The notes: generated by a model not told the origin, from the letters alone. DNA of 64,000 nucleotides from Hemileia vastatrix (GCA_030280995.1 JASXTE010000001.1:25127106-25191105), one strand, 5' to 3'; positions 24,588 to 37,721 are shown, numbered from the stretch's first letter. Numbers and translations are program-made.

Positions 24588-25538
24588 AGCTGTAATTAAC
24601 CTGAGCTGAGAAAAATAAATATTAAAATTAAATCAGTTATTATTTTAACTTTATTTAAATAAAAATAAGGAAAAAAAATTTCTGGTATATAATTAATTAT
24701 CAGGATTTTGTAATCAACTGGAATAATCAAAATATAATGTTTTTCAGGACAAAAAATTAACTGAAATAATAATCAAAATTTTTATTAATTAATTTAAGAT
24801 AATTTTTTAACCAGGATTAAAATAAATCAACTGAAATAATAAAATAATTTATTAATTAGTAATGTATATGTTGATAATTATCAGGACTAGAAGTCAACAG
24901 AAGAATTTAATTACCAGGACTTAATGTCAACTGAAAATAATTTTTATTACCAGGACTTAATGTCAACTGAAACAATCTAATTATCAGAAATTATTTTCAA
25001 CTGAAATAATTTTAATATAATCAATTTAATTAATTTTAAATATTATTATTTTACTGCCAGGAAAATTTGTCAACTGAAACAATAATATAATATTTTGATT
25101 ATCAGGACAGAGTTCAACTGAAATAATTAAAAAACTATAATATAATTAATTTTAATTTTTTTATATTACTTCTAGGACTAAGAACAATATAGTTCTATCT
25201 TTGTCATCTAGGAAAAAAAAATTTGTTTTACCATGTACCTCCCTCTGTAAAATTGCAAGTTAATGCCACTTAACGAGTGCTGAGTAAAAAGATATATGTA
25301 GACTATGAAATGTGCAAAGTGACTCACAAATAGTAATAAATATAATTACCACAAATATATATGACTATTGCCAATATATGAACCTAAACTTTGGAGCACA
25401 GTTTGATTCTTGGTCACAGCAAAAAATTAAGTCCCGTGGTTGATGACGTTCATCCTTTTTGTCATCCACCTGTCCCTACTGGTTCCTCAATGTCAATGGT
25501 CCCTTGGTTTCCATTGACAATTTGGAAAGGGACTCAAG
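24588..25538 (-). repeat. Leader of element A with interspersed CAACTGAAATAATT repeats
   Basis: About 950 bases between the 5' LTR and ORF0. From 24700 to 25130 the phrase ATYAGGAC-TTAATGTCAACTGAAATAAT recurs about ten times at irregular 30-60 base spacing. No coding frame is evident; the plus frame at 25391-25660 mostly reads through the LTR and is a shadow. Confidence 0.6.
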
Positions 25539-26047
25539 TTTCAAAGGTTCCTGATGGTCTAGAAGATGTCAACAGAGGTCCAATGGCAGTGATAGGTGGA
25601 TTTTGGAGTTTCAAAGTCAAAGTATGTATAATTTTTCTTTATTTTATTTACTCAATTTGAAGAGATAAAAAATTTTATAAATATTATTAAAATTAATGAT
25701 TAGAATTACGTGGCAGTAAATACTAAAACAATAAATGATAGTAATAAATATTTTTTTGTAATAGTGGTGTAATAAAATAATAAGTAAGTAAATGAATGAT
25801 CCAAAACAACCAGAAAGGGAGGCCTTATATATGCAAAGAAGAGACAAAGCACGGAGTTAAAATCCTATATACAGGAGTATGAGAAAAAAAAAGAATATAC
25901 CAGGAAAATATTTTCAAATAATAAGATTGTTTTAGAAAGAATGTGTTTAAAATGTGTATTTACTGTATATGTCAGAAATAAATTGATTTATTTAAAAATT
26001 ACAGTAAGTGTCATTTTTAAATAAGTAATTTTAATTTTCTGTATATA
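25539..26047 (-). repeat. 5' LTR of element A, part 1
   Basis: The half of the 5' LTR next to gag. It aligns with 17503-18008 and ends at TTTTCTGTATATA where the giant transposon begins. The last three bases, ATA (26045-26047), are the target duplication. The outer TGTCA has decayed to TTTCA at 25539-25543. Confidence 0.9.
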
Positions 26048-26090
26048 CACCACAGGAAATCAGGGGATGAACTGCTAGCAGTTCCCGCTT
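26048..26090 (+). repeat. Left terminal inverted repeat of giant CACTA element
   Basis: It pairs with 54975-55017. Mismatches include A versus G in CACCAC[A/G]GG, a CpG to CpA change, and transitions in the inner palindrome. It shares the plan of the MITE ends: CACYRC, a GGGG run, then a palindrome centred on TGCTAGCA. Confidence 0.9.
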
Positions 26091-26947
26091 TTTGAAACTT
26101 TCAGGAAGAGGTTGGGAAATCATTGGGGAAATTTTTTGACAGAATTAGGAAACTGTTTTTAAACTATATGAAAAAATTTTGAAAAAAAAAGTTGGCCCTA
26201 AATTGAGCCTCGATTTATCCCTTCTTGAGCAGAGCTTTGGATTTAAGTTGAGCATCAGTTGGAACAAATTTGAGCAATGGCTGAGCCACAACACTTAACA
26301 TACCATAATATTCAATTTTATATATAGATCCATTTAATGTTGGGAGGTCAGGTTTGATATTAGTAGAAATATCTTAAATGACACATAGTATACTAGGTCT
26401 GGAATATTATTTCAATTTTCAATTTTATTTCCGCAAATATATAAAAAAGAATACTATTTAAGTCCTTTTTAAAAATTCTATTAATAAAAATATAACTCTG
26501 TAAAAATATTTGCACATAATTTTAAATTTTCTAGACAAAAGTTGATATTGAGCCCTTATCAATAGAAATTTCTCATTGTTCCTTGGAATAAAAAAGTATA
26601 AGACAATGTTCAAAAAATTTAATGTAGGAGAAAAAGTATATATTTTTTTTATAAGGGGAAAAAATAGTAATGTATTTTCTAAAAAATTTACACTATTAAA
26701 GAAACTTATTTTAATATATTGGCACAAAACTTAGGCTCTAAAATAATGCACTTTTTTTAATTATTTATCTGTATTTAGTTATTATTAAAATGTGAGTCAA
26801 CATTAATTATAAACATACATGAAAAATTCAATTTTGAATATTCATCCAATATTATATATATTCTCTACTTTATTCTCTTTCAAAACTTTGCTCTCACCCT
26901 CTCTTTCTTTAAACTACCACCATCACCATAAAATTCATTTAATTAAA
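26091..26947. other. Left subterminal region of giant transposon
   Basis: No gene. Between 26200 and 26290 the hexamer TTGAGC occurs four times, with a CTGAGC variant, at 20-25 base spacing; the opposite end has GCTCAA twice (54791-54807). CACTA transposases bind short subterminal repeats, so this may be one, but that is inference. The rest is AT rich. Confidence 0.4.
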
Positions 26948-29378
26948 ATGTCAAATTTAAGATGCATTGGACAATTCTCTTTAAATTTTAAACCTATTTT
27001 TCCAAAAGAAAGATCTGTATTTGATTAAGTATCCACTCCAGTTATTATGCAACAAGGAAGATCTTTAGTTCATGTTTTTGGATTATTCAAAGAAGGAGAA
27101 GCAAAACCTATTGGTGATCTTTCTAACGAACAGAGCAGCCAAATCGGACAACTACTTAAAGAAATTTATCTGGATCTCAAATTTTAACTGAGGAAAGGGC
27201 TTTAAATCCCCAAATACCTTATTATTTTTGCTCTTACTTGGTTCTACTATTAAAAAGGCAGTATAGAGTTTGTGGCCTCCTTTTTGGTTTGACTGATTTT
27301 GTTAGTCAGGCTAAAGAAGTATTTCTAAATGCTCATATTGATTTGACACCAATTCCACACTACAATCCAACCGTCTTCTTCAATATTCCTCATTCTTGTA
27401 TTCACACAACTTCTGAAATTTCTGGGACAAGGGATAATCAAATGGCAAATCTATCTATACGTGGTATGAAAACAACTCTGAAAACGCATCAGATTCAAGC
27501 TATCAATTTTATGATAGACAATGAAAATAACTTATCCAAAAAGTTAGAAAACCTGTGGAGTCATGCAGACAAAAGCTGGCTGAGAGTGGGTTTTAATAAT
27601 TATTATGAAAAATTTCTTGAAGAAAATTTATCCTCTGCAAGAATTGGTTCAATTCTAGCTGATGATATGGGCTTGGGAAAGACCCTCTCAACTCTTGGCC
27701 TAATTACTGCAACTCAAAGTGGAGCCAGACGATTCCAACTCTTGGGTGGTGGACAAGAGAAAGATAGGACATCAGCAACTCTCATCATTTTCCCACTTGC
27801 AACATTATCAAACTGGGTCGATGAAATAAGAATTCACTTTGAAGATAATGCACTAACTTTCAAGGTTCTTTATGGGAAGGATTCAAAGAAAATTAATATT
27901 GAGGAGCTTCAGAACCAACTAGTTGTTTTGACTACCTATGAGACAGCAAGTCCATCTTCTTCAAAGAAAACTCCTCAACCTATTCCGCCAGTAACTCATA
28001 AACTCATTTGGTACAGAATAGTTTTAGATGAGGCTCAGTAAGCATTCATTTGAATTACTAATAATTTGGAACATAATATTATAAAAGCTGATGAAATTTT
28101 TAACATAATTTAAAAGTTTAATCAAGAATACCCAGTCGCACAAGAATCAGAATATATTGGCCTTGGAGGCTGAGTATCAACTATGCTTGACAGGGACACT
28201 ACTTCAGAACCGGACAACTGATCTTCAAAGCCTTATATCATTCCTCAGAATCAAAAGATGGCAAGAAAACTGGTTGTGGATTAATTTTTTTTATGAATGG
28301 CTTAAACAGAGGAAGCTCTAGCTCAATAAAATCGATAAATACTCTCATGAATGTCATATGCCTGCGGAGGACAAAAGAAGCAATCTTATCACTTCCTCAA
28401 AAAATTGAGCAAGGAATATCTGTAGAATTATCAGAAACTTGGCACTCAAAACTTAAGAAGCTTGAAGAACGTTTTTCTGAGTATTATGGGCCTTCTTGAA
28501 ACACCAACCTCCCTTGGGACTCAGCTGAGTTTCTCCGAGAACTGTCAATTTTATGGCGATTGTGTAACCACCCTGTCTACAAAAACCCAGATCAGCCTCC
28601 AACATTTCCTTTCAAATGGAAACATTCAGCAAAGATTATACATCTAATCAGCCATTTAGAAATTTTCTTAAGGGGAGAATGGGAGATAATTTGTCCCAAG
28701 GCTGTTATATTTTCAGAATATGCGGACTTTTTGGAAATGTAAGGAATTCTATAAGTTATCTCAATAACTTATTTTTAGCTTAAACAACATTTCAATATTC
28801 TATCCATTGAAACAGTATAAAAAAGGCTTTAGACGACCATTGAATTAGCTACACAGAGCTTTTAGGAAAGTTGAGCATGAAAAAAAGGGATGAAAATCTG
28901 GACAAATTCAAAAATGATGAAAGATGTCAAGTTTTGCTTGGTACAATCAAGGCTGCAGGAGTTGGAATAGACTTGAGGTGTGCACAAAATTTATATATAA
29001 TGGTAAGTCAAAGAGTCTTATATTGAAATAGAAAAGGTTGAAAAGAGAATTTGTTTAAAATATTGAAACAGGAGCCTAATTGGAATCCAGCAGTTGAACA
29101 GCAAGCAGTTGATTGTCTGTATAGAATGGGCCAACAAAATGAAGTTCATGTACTCAAGTATTTTTTAAGCAGTGTATGTGAAATCTTCTTCATATAAAGT
29201 TGCATCATAGCTAAAAATATTTATCTGTTCTAATTTTTTAAGGTTAAGTGTCCCAAACATTGGAAACAAGGAATATGAGTCTGCTAGATTATTGATTAGG
29301 GAATTCATCAATAACTCACATTTGAATTTGAAATTTGTTCAAGTATGTAGGAAATGTTTATTGGGGCTTGACAATTAA
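26948..29378 (+). pseudogene. SNF2-family DNA helicase / chromatin remodeller, lesioned
   Basis: SNF2/Rad5-Rad16-like ATPase. The N-terminal part (MSNLRCIGQFSLNFKPIF) runs into a frameshift near 27170. Motif I is LADDMGLGKTLS (27658-27693). Motif II is DEAH, split by an intron at 28038-28116, followed by IKN, then CLTGTLLQNRTTDLQSL (motif III). After a frameshift near 28290 come MNVICLRRTKEAILSLP, a stop at 28498, and LCNHPVY. After two more introns come GTIKAAGVGIDL (motif V) and EPNWNPAVEQQAVDCLYRMG (motif VI, Cys where Arg is usual). Such proteins move along DNA or remodel nucleosomes using ATP. It sits at the left end of the CACTA element. At least three lesions make this copy doubtful as a working gene. 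Confidence 0.85.
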
Positions 29379-30456
29379 GAAGTCTTAATTGTTGAGGATT
29401 AAGAGAAGCGAGATATAATGAAGAAAAGCAGTCACTTGGCAAACCCCTGGGGACTGGAAAAGAATTAAAGTGAGTCTCAATTGAGGATACCAAATTTAAT
29501 CTATCATATAATGCCAAGTTCTTAAGTATTTCTCTTGAATAAGAGGAAGATTCTCGGATTTGAATGTGTTTCTGGTCGAGATTTCATGCAAGTCTTGAGA
29601 ATTCTTCAGATCTCCATGGCAATAAAATCCGCTTAAAAGAACCTTCATCATCAATTTAAGTGTCTGAGCAACATTTGACGTTTTTGAAAAGATTCTCATA
29701 GGTTTCACCACTTGGAAGTTGTTTAAGAAGGTGAGTTTGGTTAAAAGAATTCTGAAAAAGATTGTTAAATTTATATAAGCTTGTGTAAAAAAAAAAGATA
29801 AAAATATTAGTTCTTACTTTCTTTTTTATTTTATATTTATACTTTCTTATTTTAACTATTTAATGGAAACTATCAGAATCTTTTCCGAGTTGTTATTTAT
29901 CAGCATAACCTATAAACCAGCAGTGAAGAACACCCATTTGATTTAGGTAGGAAATATGAGTAGAGTCCATTGAATAAGAAACCAAATAATTATTTTCCAA
30001 AGCTTTATCCCAGTGCTTAATGATAATTTTTTCCAAAACTTGATTCCACTCGTGAAACCAATCAAGATTCCAAGCAAACATTTTTCCAGGAAAGTTGCAT
30101 TGAAGAAGAAAGTGGATAAAAGCATTGTGGAATATAGCAGGTATTTGTTCAGAAACACGGTAATTTCGTTCAGGATATGGCAAATTAATATCAATGTTGA
30201 GAGAGCTTATATTGAACAATGAAAACCTATGTAGTTGTTCTTCGGTGGGGTTCAGCTTCCATTCATTAGACTGAGGTGAAATATTCAAAAGCACACAACA
30301 GAAATTGTAAATAGACCTGCAAAAATGAGAAGTTGATTGAGGGAGTATCTCATTGAATCTTTTATTTAGTACACAGTTATTAGTAGGTATTTTTCCCTGA
30401 AGAAAATAAGAGCAACTAGAGCTCATCATATATGTTATGAAAAGTAAAATGAACAA
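29308..30456 (-). CDS. Unidentified gene, possible signal peptide
   Basis: The minus frame 30456-29893 (187 residues) starts MFILLFITYMMSSSCSYF, a hydrophobic start that could be a signal peptide, with a second ATG at 30426. It has many Cys, Trp and Phe residues (FAWNLDWFHEWNQV, LHCWFIGYADK). Two further frames at 29711-29496 and 29517-29308 may be the next exon in two frames separated by a lesion. I recognise no family. It converges on the SNF2 gene, overlapping its tail. Being inside the giant element, it would be cargo. Confidence 0.35.
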
Positions 30457-31503
30457 AAATATAAAATTTTGAAAGGATATGGCAACAAAAAGACTACTAT
30501 AATAAATTTTTTATTTTGAAAATAGTTAATAATGAAGAGTTGAGTGGACGGACAGATGAGCTTTCTCATGAATATCTTTCTCTATAAAATATGGATATCT
30601 ATGTATGTTCATAATTAATTCAAAAGGAAATAACTCAGCTGTAATAGAAAATTATTGCATGATAAACGGGTAAAAATATAATGCAGAATCATTTTGATTT
30701 TCCAACTTATTTTGATAATATTTTAATGCAAATAATAACATTATTTGAGCTTGTTGATTGTTCTGACAAACATATTTTAAAAATTTATATTAACACCTTA
30801 TTAGTATGTATATATTTTATTTACCAAGATTACTCAGAAACCATACCAATTTTTCAGAGTTTGGAATAAGCAACTTAAGGTAAAAATTCTGTCTTATGGA
30901 TTCTGGAAGCTTTACTTTGATGACCTCTTAGATTTGAAAATTTTAAAATAATATATTTTGTTGAAAAAATATTTATTTTTCAGACTGTAATTCTATATTG
31001 TGAAAAATAAATATTTTAAATTTTTTATATCTTATAGTGATTATTAGTGAAAACCTTTCTGTTACTTGGAAGAATTTTATTAATTCAGGTGATTGCAGAA
31101 AAAAAAACAGCAACACTTAAATAACTTTATTATTATAAATTAAATGGTATTATTTTGATTCAATTTATATCATAGTTTCTCTTATATTTAAAAATGTGAT
31201 CAATTTGTATTCTCTTATATTATTATGCTTTGTGCAAAATAAGCTGTTTGATAAACATGTATGCAACATTTTAAAATGTAGCAAGTCTGAAACATTTTGC
31301 TGATGCACAGTATGGATACCTACTTAATGCATGGTTGATCTGCATGAAACAAACATTCAAAGAAATCCATGGTAACCAAATTGTTGATAAACTTCTTGAG
31401 ACATAAAAATTAGCTTATTTTAGTAAGTGCTTCACTATAAATAAATAGTTTGTTCAATTGCTACCATCCAGTAACATATTTCTTATATCCAGAAGTCTTA
31501 AAA
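30457..31503. other. Gene-free AT-rich interval in giant transposon
   Basis: About 1 kb with only short frames (for example 30681-30869) lacking motifs. It separates divergently oriented genes and so probably holds promoters for the minus gene on the left and the transposase on the right. No clear TATA box was fixed. Confidence 0.4.
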
Positions 31504-34500
31504 TGCCACCATTTTTTTGCGTTTGTAAATGTGAAGAGCTTGGATGTTCATCAAGAAATAATCAGACCTCATTGGGAAGCTTTGAAGTTGGTGTAGCTTT
31601 CATAACATCTCAGTCATACTCCAAACATGAAGAGGAAAGAAATTTCAAAGCACAGATGGTTAATACATCCAGCGCTTCACCTAACTTAGGATCCAACATC
31701 CCAGATCTTGTAAGACATCAATATTTGGTAAATAAAGAGAAATTATGTTTCAATTAATCTCTATTTTTCTTCTATGCTTAGGGGCAGCCTGTTTTGGAAA
31801 CAATTCAATCTCTACCAGGGTCAAACAATTTGAATTTGGAAGAGCCTTATAGCCAAAAGATAATATGGCAAGCAGGAAAACTTTCTCTTATCCATCATTT
31901 AAGCATTGAAGGTTGTGCTGAATTTTTGCATGATGAGGTCAACAAACTCAAACTTCTTAGTGACATAGGCAAACTAGATGCTAGCAGAATCATCAGCCTG
32001 ATTCCCCTTTCTATAGAGACAGTTTTTAGTCGATTGCAACTCAATCCATTATTTGTCACCAAGACATGCTGTGCTAAGTGCTTTGCTCTTTATGAGTATA
32101 TCCCCAAACACCAACCATAGATCTTATCTTGTACTCAACCTTTTTATTCATCCTCAAAGCGCTATTTGAAAGATTTAGGACAGAGAGAAGAAACTGTCAA
32201 TTGTGATGAAAATTTGTATTTGGCTAAGTACAAACCAGAAGAAGCAATCTACCATCCTCGTAAAACATTTCATCACAACGGTTTGGTTGAATGGCTTTCA
32301 GGAAAGTTTAAACTAATCAAATTCGAGACGCTGATTGAGAAAAAAAATTATTTTCTAGAAAACATGGAAAGGGATGTCATGAAAGATGTATATGATGGTT
32401 TTGCATGGAAAAATTTTCCAGATATTTCTACAACTCGAAATAGAATTGTCGATGGATATACAAAAACACAAGGTAATTTAATGTTTAGTTTGTATGTTGA
32501 CTGGTTTAGGCCGGGTGGCAATTGTATTGGAGGTCATCAGAAATCTGTGGGTAATATCTTGTTGGTGTGTATGAACTTGCCTACAGAAGATCGATACAAA
32601 ACCAAAAATCTATTTTGTATGCTATTATTCCCGGTCCAACTGAGCCAGCGAGTGAACAAATAAATCATCTTCTGAAGCCTCTTGTCAATGAACTAAAGAC
32701 TCTATGGGATGGCATGTTTATTGAAAAAACACCTCACTATCCACAGGGCCTAAAAATAAGGGCTGCATTATTCTCTTTAATAGAAGACATTCCAGCGATG
32801 CAAAAGATTGCTGGTTTTGCAAGTCACTCAGCCAATAAGTTCTGCTCTGTCTGTCATATTTCAAAAGATGAAATCAGTGAGCATCAAGTTGAAAATTTTT
32901 CCTTACGTACTCATGAGGATCATATGCACTGGGCAGAGAAGTGGAAAAAGTTCCAGTCACATTGGGAGCGGGTATCTATTTTTAGGAGTCATGGGGTTCA
33001 ATGGAGCAAGCTAAATAACCTTGTATATTGGAAAACTACGGAATATTTCTCAATTGACTTGATGCATTCACACATTCTTGGAGATCTTAAAGATCACAGT
33101 CTAACTTTTTATCTAATACAAAATGCTGCAATCAACTTAGAAAAAAAGCTGACAAAGGAAAAAAATTGGCATGTAAGAAGAGAAGATGATGATGCACGTT
33201 CTGATATATTTCTAAATAAGCAATATAAAAAACATAGAAGCAGCTTAATCAGCACTTATGCCGATAATATTGAACCAGTGGGACGGCAAAAAAGACTACA
33301 ATATAAAAGTACAATGAGACGGTCACAAACATATCTTAGAATGGATAGTGGAGGAGCTGAATTGTGGGATCAAACAGCTGGACAAAGTCATCAAGTTCTG
33401 AACATCACTTTCAAACCTTAGAGTTTGGCTCCGAACATGCTTCTGAAAGTGGAAGTCGAAATTCAACCTATAACTTAAGGCAAAAAAGTATCAGTATATC
33501 TGAAAGTGAAAGATCTAGTTCATACGATGAGACTATTAGAAGTAAGGAAGATAAAAAGAAGGGAAAAGAGAAAGAAAGTGAAAGAACTAGGAATCCACGA
33601 TTATCAGCCACTGAGCTAGAGGCAGTGTGGAATGTGATAGAGCAAACAAAAAAACCTTCCTGGATTTCACGAGTGCCAAAAAAAGTAGGATATAAAAAGT
33701 CAGGTTCCCTCAAATCTGCAGAGTGGCATGTACTTTATACTGTTTACTTTCCTTTGTCACTTACCCCCCTTTGGGTAGAAAAATTAAATCAAGCTGAGAC
33801 ATCCGTGACGTCAGACCACAAACCTAGAGAATATTATCTTCTCAAATCACTCACCACTTTAAGTTCAATTACCAACTTTTTGACTTTAAAAAATGTGTCT
33901 GCTGATAAAGTTGATGAATTAAAACAACTGCTATTGGAGTATCATAACTGCTTGGAAGAAGGTTGGAAAAATATCAGCTTTAAGCCAAATCTTCATTTCA
34001 CTCAACATTTTCCAGAAATGATTAAATGTTTTGGTCCACCCGTAGGTATGGCTACTTGGGCTTCTGAAAAAGTTAATGGTATATTATCGGAAATTCCAAA
34101 CAATCATCATCCAGGTATTTAGTTTGGTAATTTGGTGCTTAAAAATGCAAATGAGCTAATTTATTTTTATTGAACATAGAAGAAATACCAAGGACCATGC
34201 TCAAGCACTGGCATCGGAAGTCTAGGGTATTGGAACTACGTGAAGCTGAAGATGATGCTCAGTATGGATCTAATATTAAAAAAATTGAGTACAATACAAA
34301 AAAAGACATTTCCATTTAACTGAGGCATTATTTACAAAATGGGTAAGGGCACGCTTAAGAAAAAAGACATCTAAACGGGCTTTGTTACCATCAGAGAAGG
34401 TAGGAGACAGGGTAGTTGAAAATATAGCAAGCATATTGGTCCATGGAAAGCGTTATACGACTCATGACCAGAATCCTGGGAGTTCTACCATTGAATTGTA

Positions 34501-34894
34501 CTTTGGAAAAGATAGTCAGTTTGGGCATATTGATCAGCTTTTTAGTTCAAAGAACGATAATGAAAAAGTCTATCTAATCGTTAGTCCATTTAAAGAGCTT
34601 ATACCAGAAGATACAAAAAAGGATCACTATGAGGCGTTTCCACAAGTGCATTGCTGTTTAGTAAGAGTAGAAAAAGCTACACAAATTGTGATAAATCAAG
34701 ATTCAATTATTGGACATGCCGCCACTTTACAGCACCAAAGGGTAATGTTTGGAGTAAAGTACGATGTTATCACTGCTGTTGGACTTCAGACACTAGTAAG
34801 TAAAAAATTAAACAACATGGACATTTTATTTTGGTTAATATGGTTGAAATTATTTAGGATTGGTAAGAATTTGGAGGATTTGGAAAGTTTTTAA
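31504..34894 (+). pseudogene. Tnp2-type CACTA transposase, lesioned
   Basis: Exon 1 (31504-31727) encodes a Cys-containing start (FFCVCKCEELGC). After an intron (31728-31781) come CCAKCFALYEYIP, a TAG at 32118, and YHPRKTFHHNGLVEWLSGKF. The catalytic region follows: LYVDWFRPGGNCIGGHQKSV, NLPTEDRYKTKNLF, a frameshift near 32625, IIPGPTEPASEQINHLLKPL, RAALFSLIEDIPAMQKIAGF and SIDLMHSHILGDLKDH. A further frame change near 33400 leads to KPSWISRVPKKVGY, WHVLYTVYFPLSLTPLW and GMATWASEKVNGIL, then an intron (34115-34179) and EEIPRTML. By family comparison D of DWF, D of IDLMH and E of SEKVNG are the probable DDE residues. It would cut and paste elements with CAC...GTG ends. Confidence 0.85.
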
Positions 34895-35309
34895 TAGATC
34901 TTTGGAACAGCTAGATGCAAGATTAATAAATAAAACTTTTTGAGATGTTGCCTAAATGTTTAAGAAAACAATAACAAGGGAATTCATTATGGTTTAGAAA
35001 CCCTTCTATTAATGAGTGACATTTTATTGTAAATGTAATTCCAACTAAAAGGAATTCAATGTACTATACAAAGTCTACCTATACTTGAAAAATATTATAA
35101 ATAGTTCAGAACCAGGGTTGAAAAATCTAATGACCATATTTTTCAAGCCAATAAAACTGAGTTTTCCACTAATTTTTTTGTTTGAATATTTTATTCATTA
35201 AACTCACAATTAAAATGTATAACTAATTTCTCTTTAATATTATCTTGTCTATATTCTGAAAGTTGATATTTTTTTTATAAAGCACAGAATTTCTAATACT
35301 GGTGATGCC
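34895..35309. other. Gene-free spacer
   Basis: About 400 AT-rich bases between the transposase and the next gene. No motif was recognised; it may include the end of a last transposase exon, since the frame near 34796 ends at a good donor, TAGTAAGT. Confidence 0.4.
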
Positions 35310-36965
35310 ATGCAGGTTGATCCTCCATTAGAAATTAATGTTGGAGTGCAAAATAATCCTCCCCCTCAAAATCCTAGAATGCCTCCATCTGGTCCTGCTC
35401 CCCCTGAAAGACCTAGTGAAACTCCAGGTAAACCCTAACCTCCTCCTCAGTCTTCATCAGATCCCCAAATTTGATCAACTGATTGCTCTTCTAATATCAC
35501 AAATACAGATGGTTTATCCGCACCTGGTAATTTTCAGCAGGAAGCAGAAAGTGTAGGTAATGATTGGGCTAGTATGTTGTTGAATCAGTTTCTTGGAAGC
35601 AGTGGGGGATCCACTTCTACTAACCCAGCAGCCAGTACCAGTGGACCTGGTGAGTAAACTTTTTCGACATGCTTTTATTTTTTAAAATAGGTTTACCAAT
35701 TTTTATTTTCAAAAATTTGCAGTTAATCCCTCTCTTATAATTTGAGCTATTGATCAGCGCAGAATACTTGATGCTGAGTCACTTCAAAATGACCAAAACT
35801 TGCGAATGGTTAGAAGCATAGTTATGAGGTGTGATGTACCAAGGAGCTCAGATTCTATTAACTGAAATATCTATCACTTTTTGAAGTTCTGTCTTGGTGG
35901 ACCCATTAATGTATCTGAGTTTCCTATAGGCCCAACAAATGAAGAACTTACAGATTGGAAAAATTGGCATGAGTACAAGCTATTGACAATTGAAACAGCA
36001 TTAAAACAGGTTCAAAACGCACCGCAGGCAACTTCAGCTGCTGATTGTCAATTTATTTTAACAAATACTGCTATATTCTTACGTTCCAAAATTCATCTAC
36101 CAACTTTTATTTCAAAACCTTAGCCCCAAGGACTAAAGGGAGGAGCTGCTGTACAGTTCTCTGTAAAACAGCATTTGGAAAAAGAGCTTCAAGAGAAAGG
36201 ATTTCGTCGACTCGCTTTTGATTGGAACTGTCAAAATTTTTCTGAGTCACTATGGAATCAAGTAATGGGGAGTGTAGTATCAGACCATTGTACTAAGTGG
36301 CTCTGAACATTGAAAAATATTGATTCAGCAAAACTCAGGTTTACACCAATCATTGTCAAGCAATGGGTGGTCAACAAGGGAAAGGAGATTCGAAAGGTGG
36401 CTGGTCAAAACTGTGAGGTGATTGAGGCAAGTAGAAAGGAAAAGAGATCAAGAGCACAGATAAAGCATTATCAAACAAATTTATTTATTCAAAGCATAAT
36501 AACTAAAAAAAGTCTATTACTAATTTGATTTGATTTTAGATTTCAAAAAACCGCTACTACATTGCAAGAAAAAAGTGCTTTGATCAGCCAGGCTTTGTAG
36601 CACTTTTTCATGATACAAGTCTCATGTCTGATTTAGAAGAAGCCCCACCCAATCCAGAAGAGAATCGTCCTAAAAGAGTAGTTCCTGGATGGAGAAATCC
36701 AAAACTTGATGAAATTTTAGATAAAATGGACAACTTGACTAAAAAGACGGCCAATTCAAATGTTGAAAAGGCTTCAATGAAGAAACTTTATGATTTCTCA
36801 ACTAAAAAGACAGCTTCAACAGATGGTATCTTGAATGTGCCCAAATTTCTGCCAAAAAACTGCTATTCACCTGGATATTTAGCAAATTTGTCGGTTAATG
36901 AGAGGGAGTTACTTGATGTTCGAGAAGATATAGATTTCGCCAAAGTTAATGAAGCACAAGATTGA
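35310..36965 (+). pseudogene. Unknown accessory gene beside transposase, several stops
   Basis: The product starts MQVDPPLEINVGVQNNPPPQ and continues with a Pro/Ser-rich stretch, then QQEAESVGNDWASMLLNQFL. An intron follows (donor GTGAGT at 35650, acceptor near 35723). Next are RRILDAESLQNDQNLRMVRS and FCLGGPINVSEFPIGPTNEE, a basic stretch near 36310-36470 with KGKEIRKVAGQN and RKEKRSRAQIKHYQ, an intron around 36475-36539, and a C-terminus with LFHDTSLMSDLEEAPPNPEE and PGWRNPKLDEILDKMDN. The layout (basic region, then MSDLEE acidic motif, then W-R-N-P) resembles uncharacterised proteins repeated in rust genomes, from memory only. It is perhaps the second, DNA-binding CACTA protein. Stops near 35440, 35475, 35740, 35865, 36121 and 36303 suggest decay. 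Confidence 0.5.
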
Positions 36966-37721
36966 GCAGCAGCACCTTAAATTTTTTACCCCACTAGTAA
37001 CCATGTATATAGAGTGATAGTAATCATTTTTTAAATATAACATTATTATTCTTTCTTATAAAAATTTCCAATTGATGTATAAGATAAACAAGAGCAAAAG
37101 AATTAATGATTTTAAAATTATTGAGGATAGAAAAACAGATATATATTTTTGTAAAACTTTAAGACATGATAAACGTTTTGATTAAATAAATGTAAAAATT
37201 TTTTATGCACAATAAATGAACTTAAAATAAATTAAATTGAATCTCTTCTCAGATACTTACGACAAGATCAAATTAAAGCCTAAAACAAGAATAGAATTAG
37301 ACTCTAAATTTCAATTTAAAATACCTGTTTTTCAATAATTATAATTGCTTTTTTATTGGATAAACGCCACCAATGATTAGTATAAAAATGCACATGTGAA
37401 AAAATTTATCAAAGTGAACACCATCCCTCACCAAAAAAGAAAGATCATTAAAGGCACTCAAAAATCCATTACCATAGCTAATAAACAAAATATATACAAG
37501 AAAATTAAAGCATTCAAACGATGGGAATTTGTTTACACAAGGATCTTAAGAAATTTTTTTTTTTAAACTTCACTTTTCGCAACAATAATTGAAAATTATT
37601 AATCATTAAAAGCCAAAAAATCATCAATTTATATTTGTTTTCATGCCTTCAAAAAATAAAAGAGGCTTTAATAAAATGTAATTGATAAACATACTTCAGT
37701 AGAATTTAAGTATTGTGCTAT
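36966..37721. other. Gene-free AT-rich stretch
   Basis: About 750 bases before the palindrome array. I see no coding frame or repeat of the array here. Confidence 0.4.

Noticed and set aside
24588..25538. Promoter array for A
   Set aside because: The CAACTGAAATAATT repeats are noted as a repeat, but nothing in the sequence shows a regulatory role.
25391..25660. Plus-strand ORF, and its counterpart at 17439-17666
   Set aside because: Both read antisense through the inner end of the A-family LTR, and their resemblance to each other is only LTR homology.
31504..34894. KDZ transposase
   Set aside because: The association with a TET/JBP gene suggested KDZ, but the motifs (IIPGPTEP, PSWISRVPKKVGY, ASEKVNG) and the 3 bp TSD fit the CACTA Tnp2 type.
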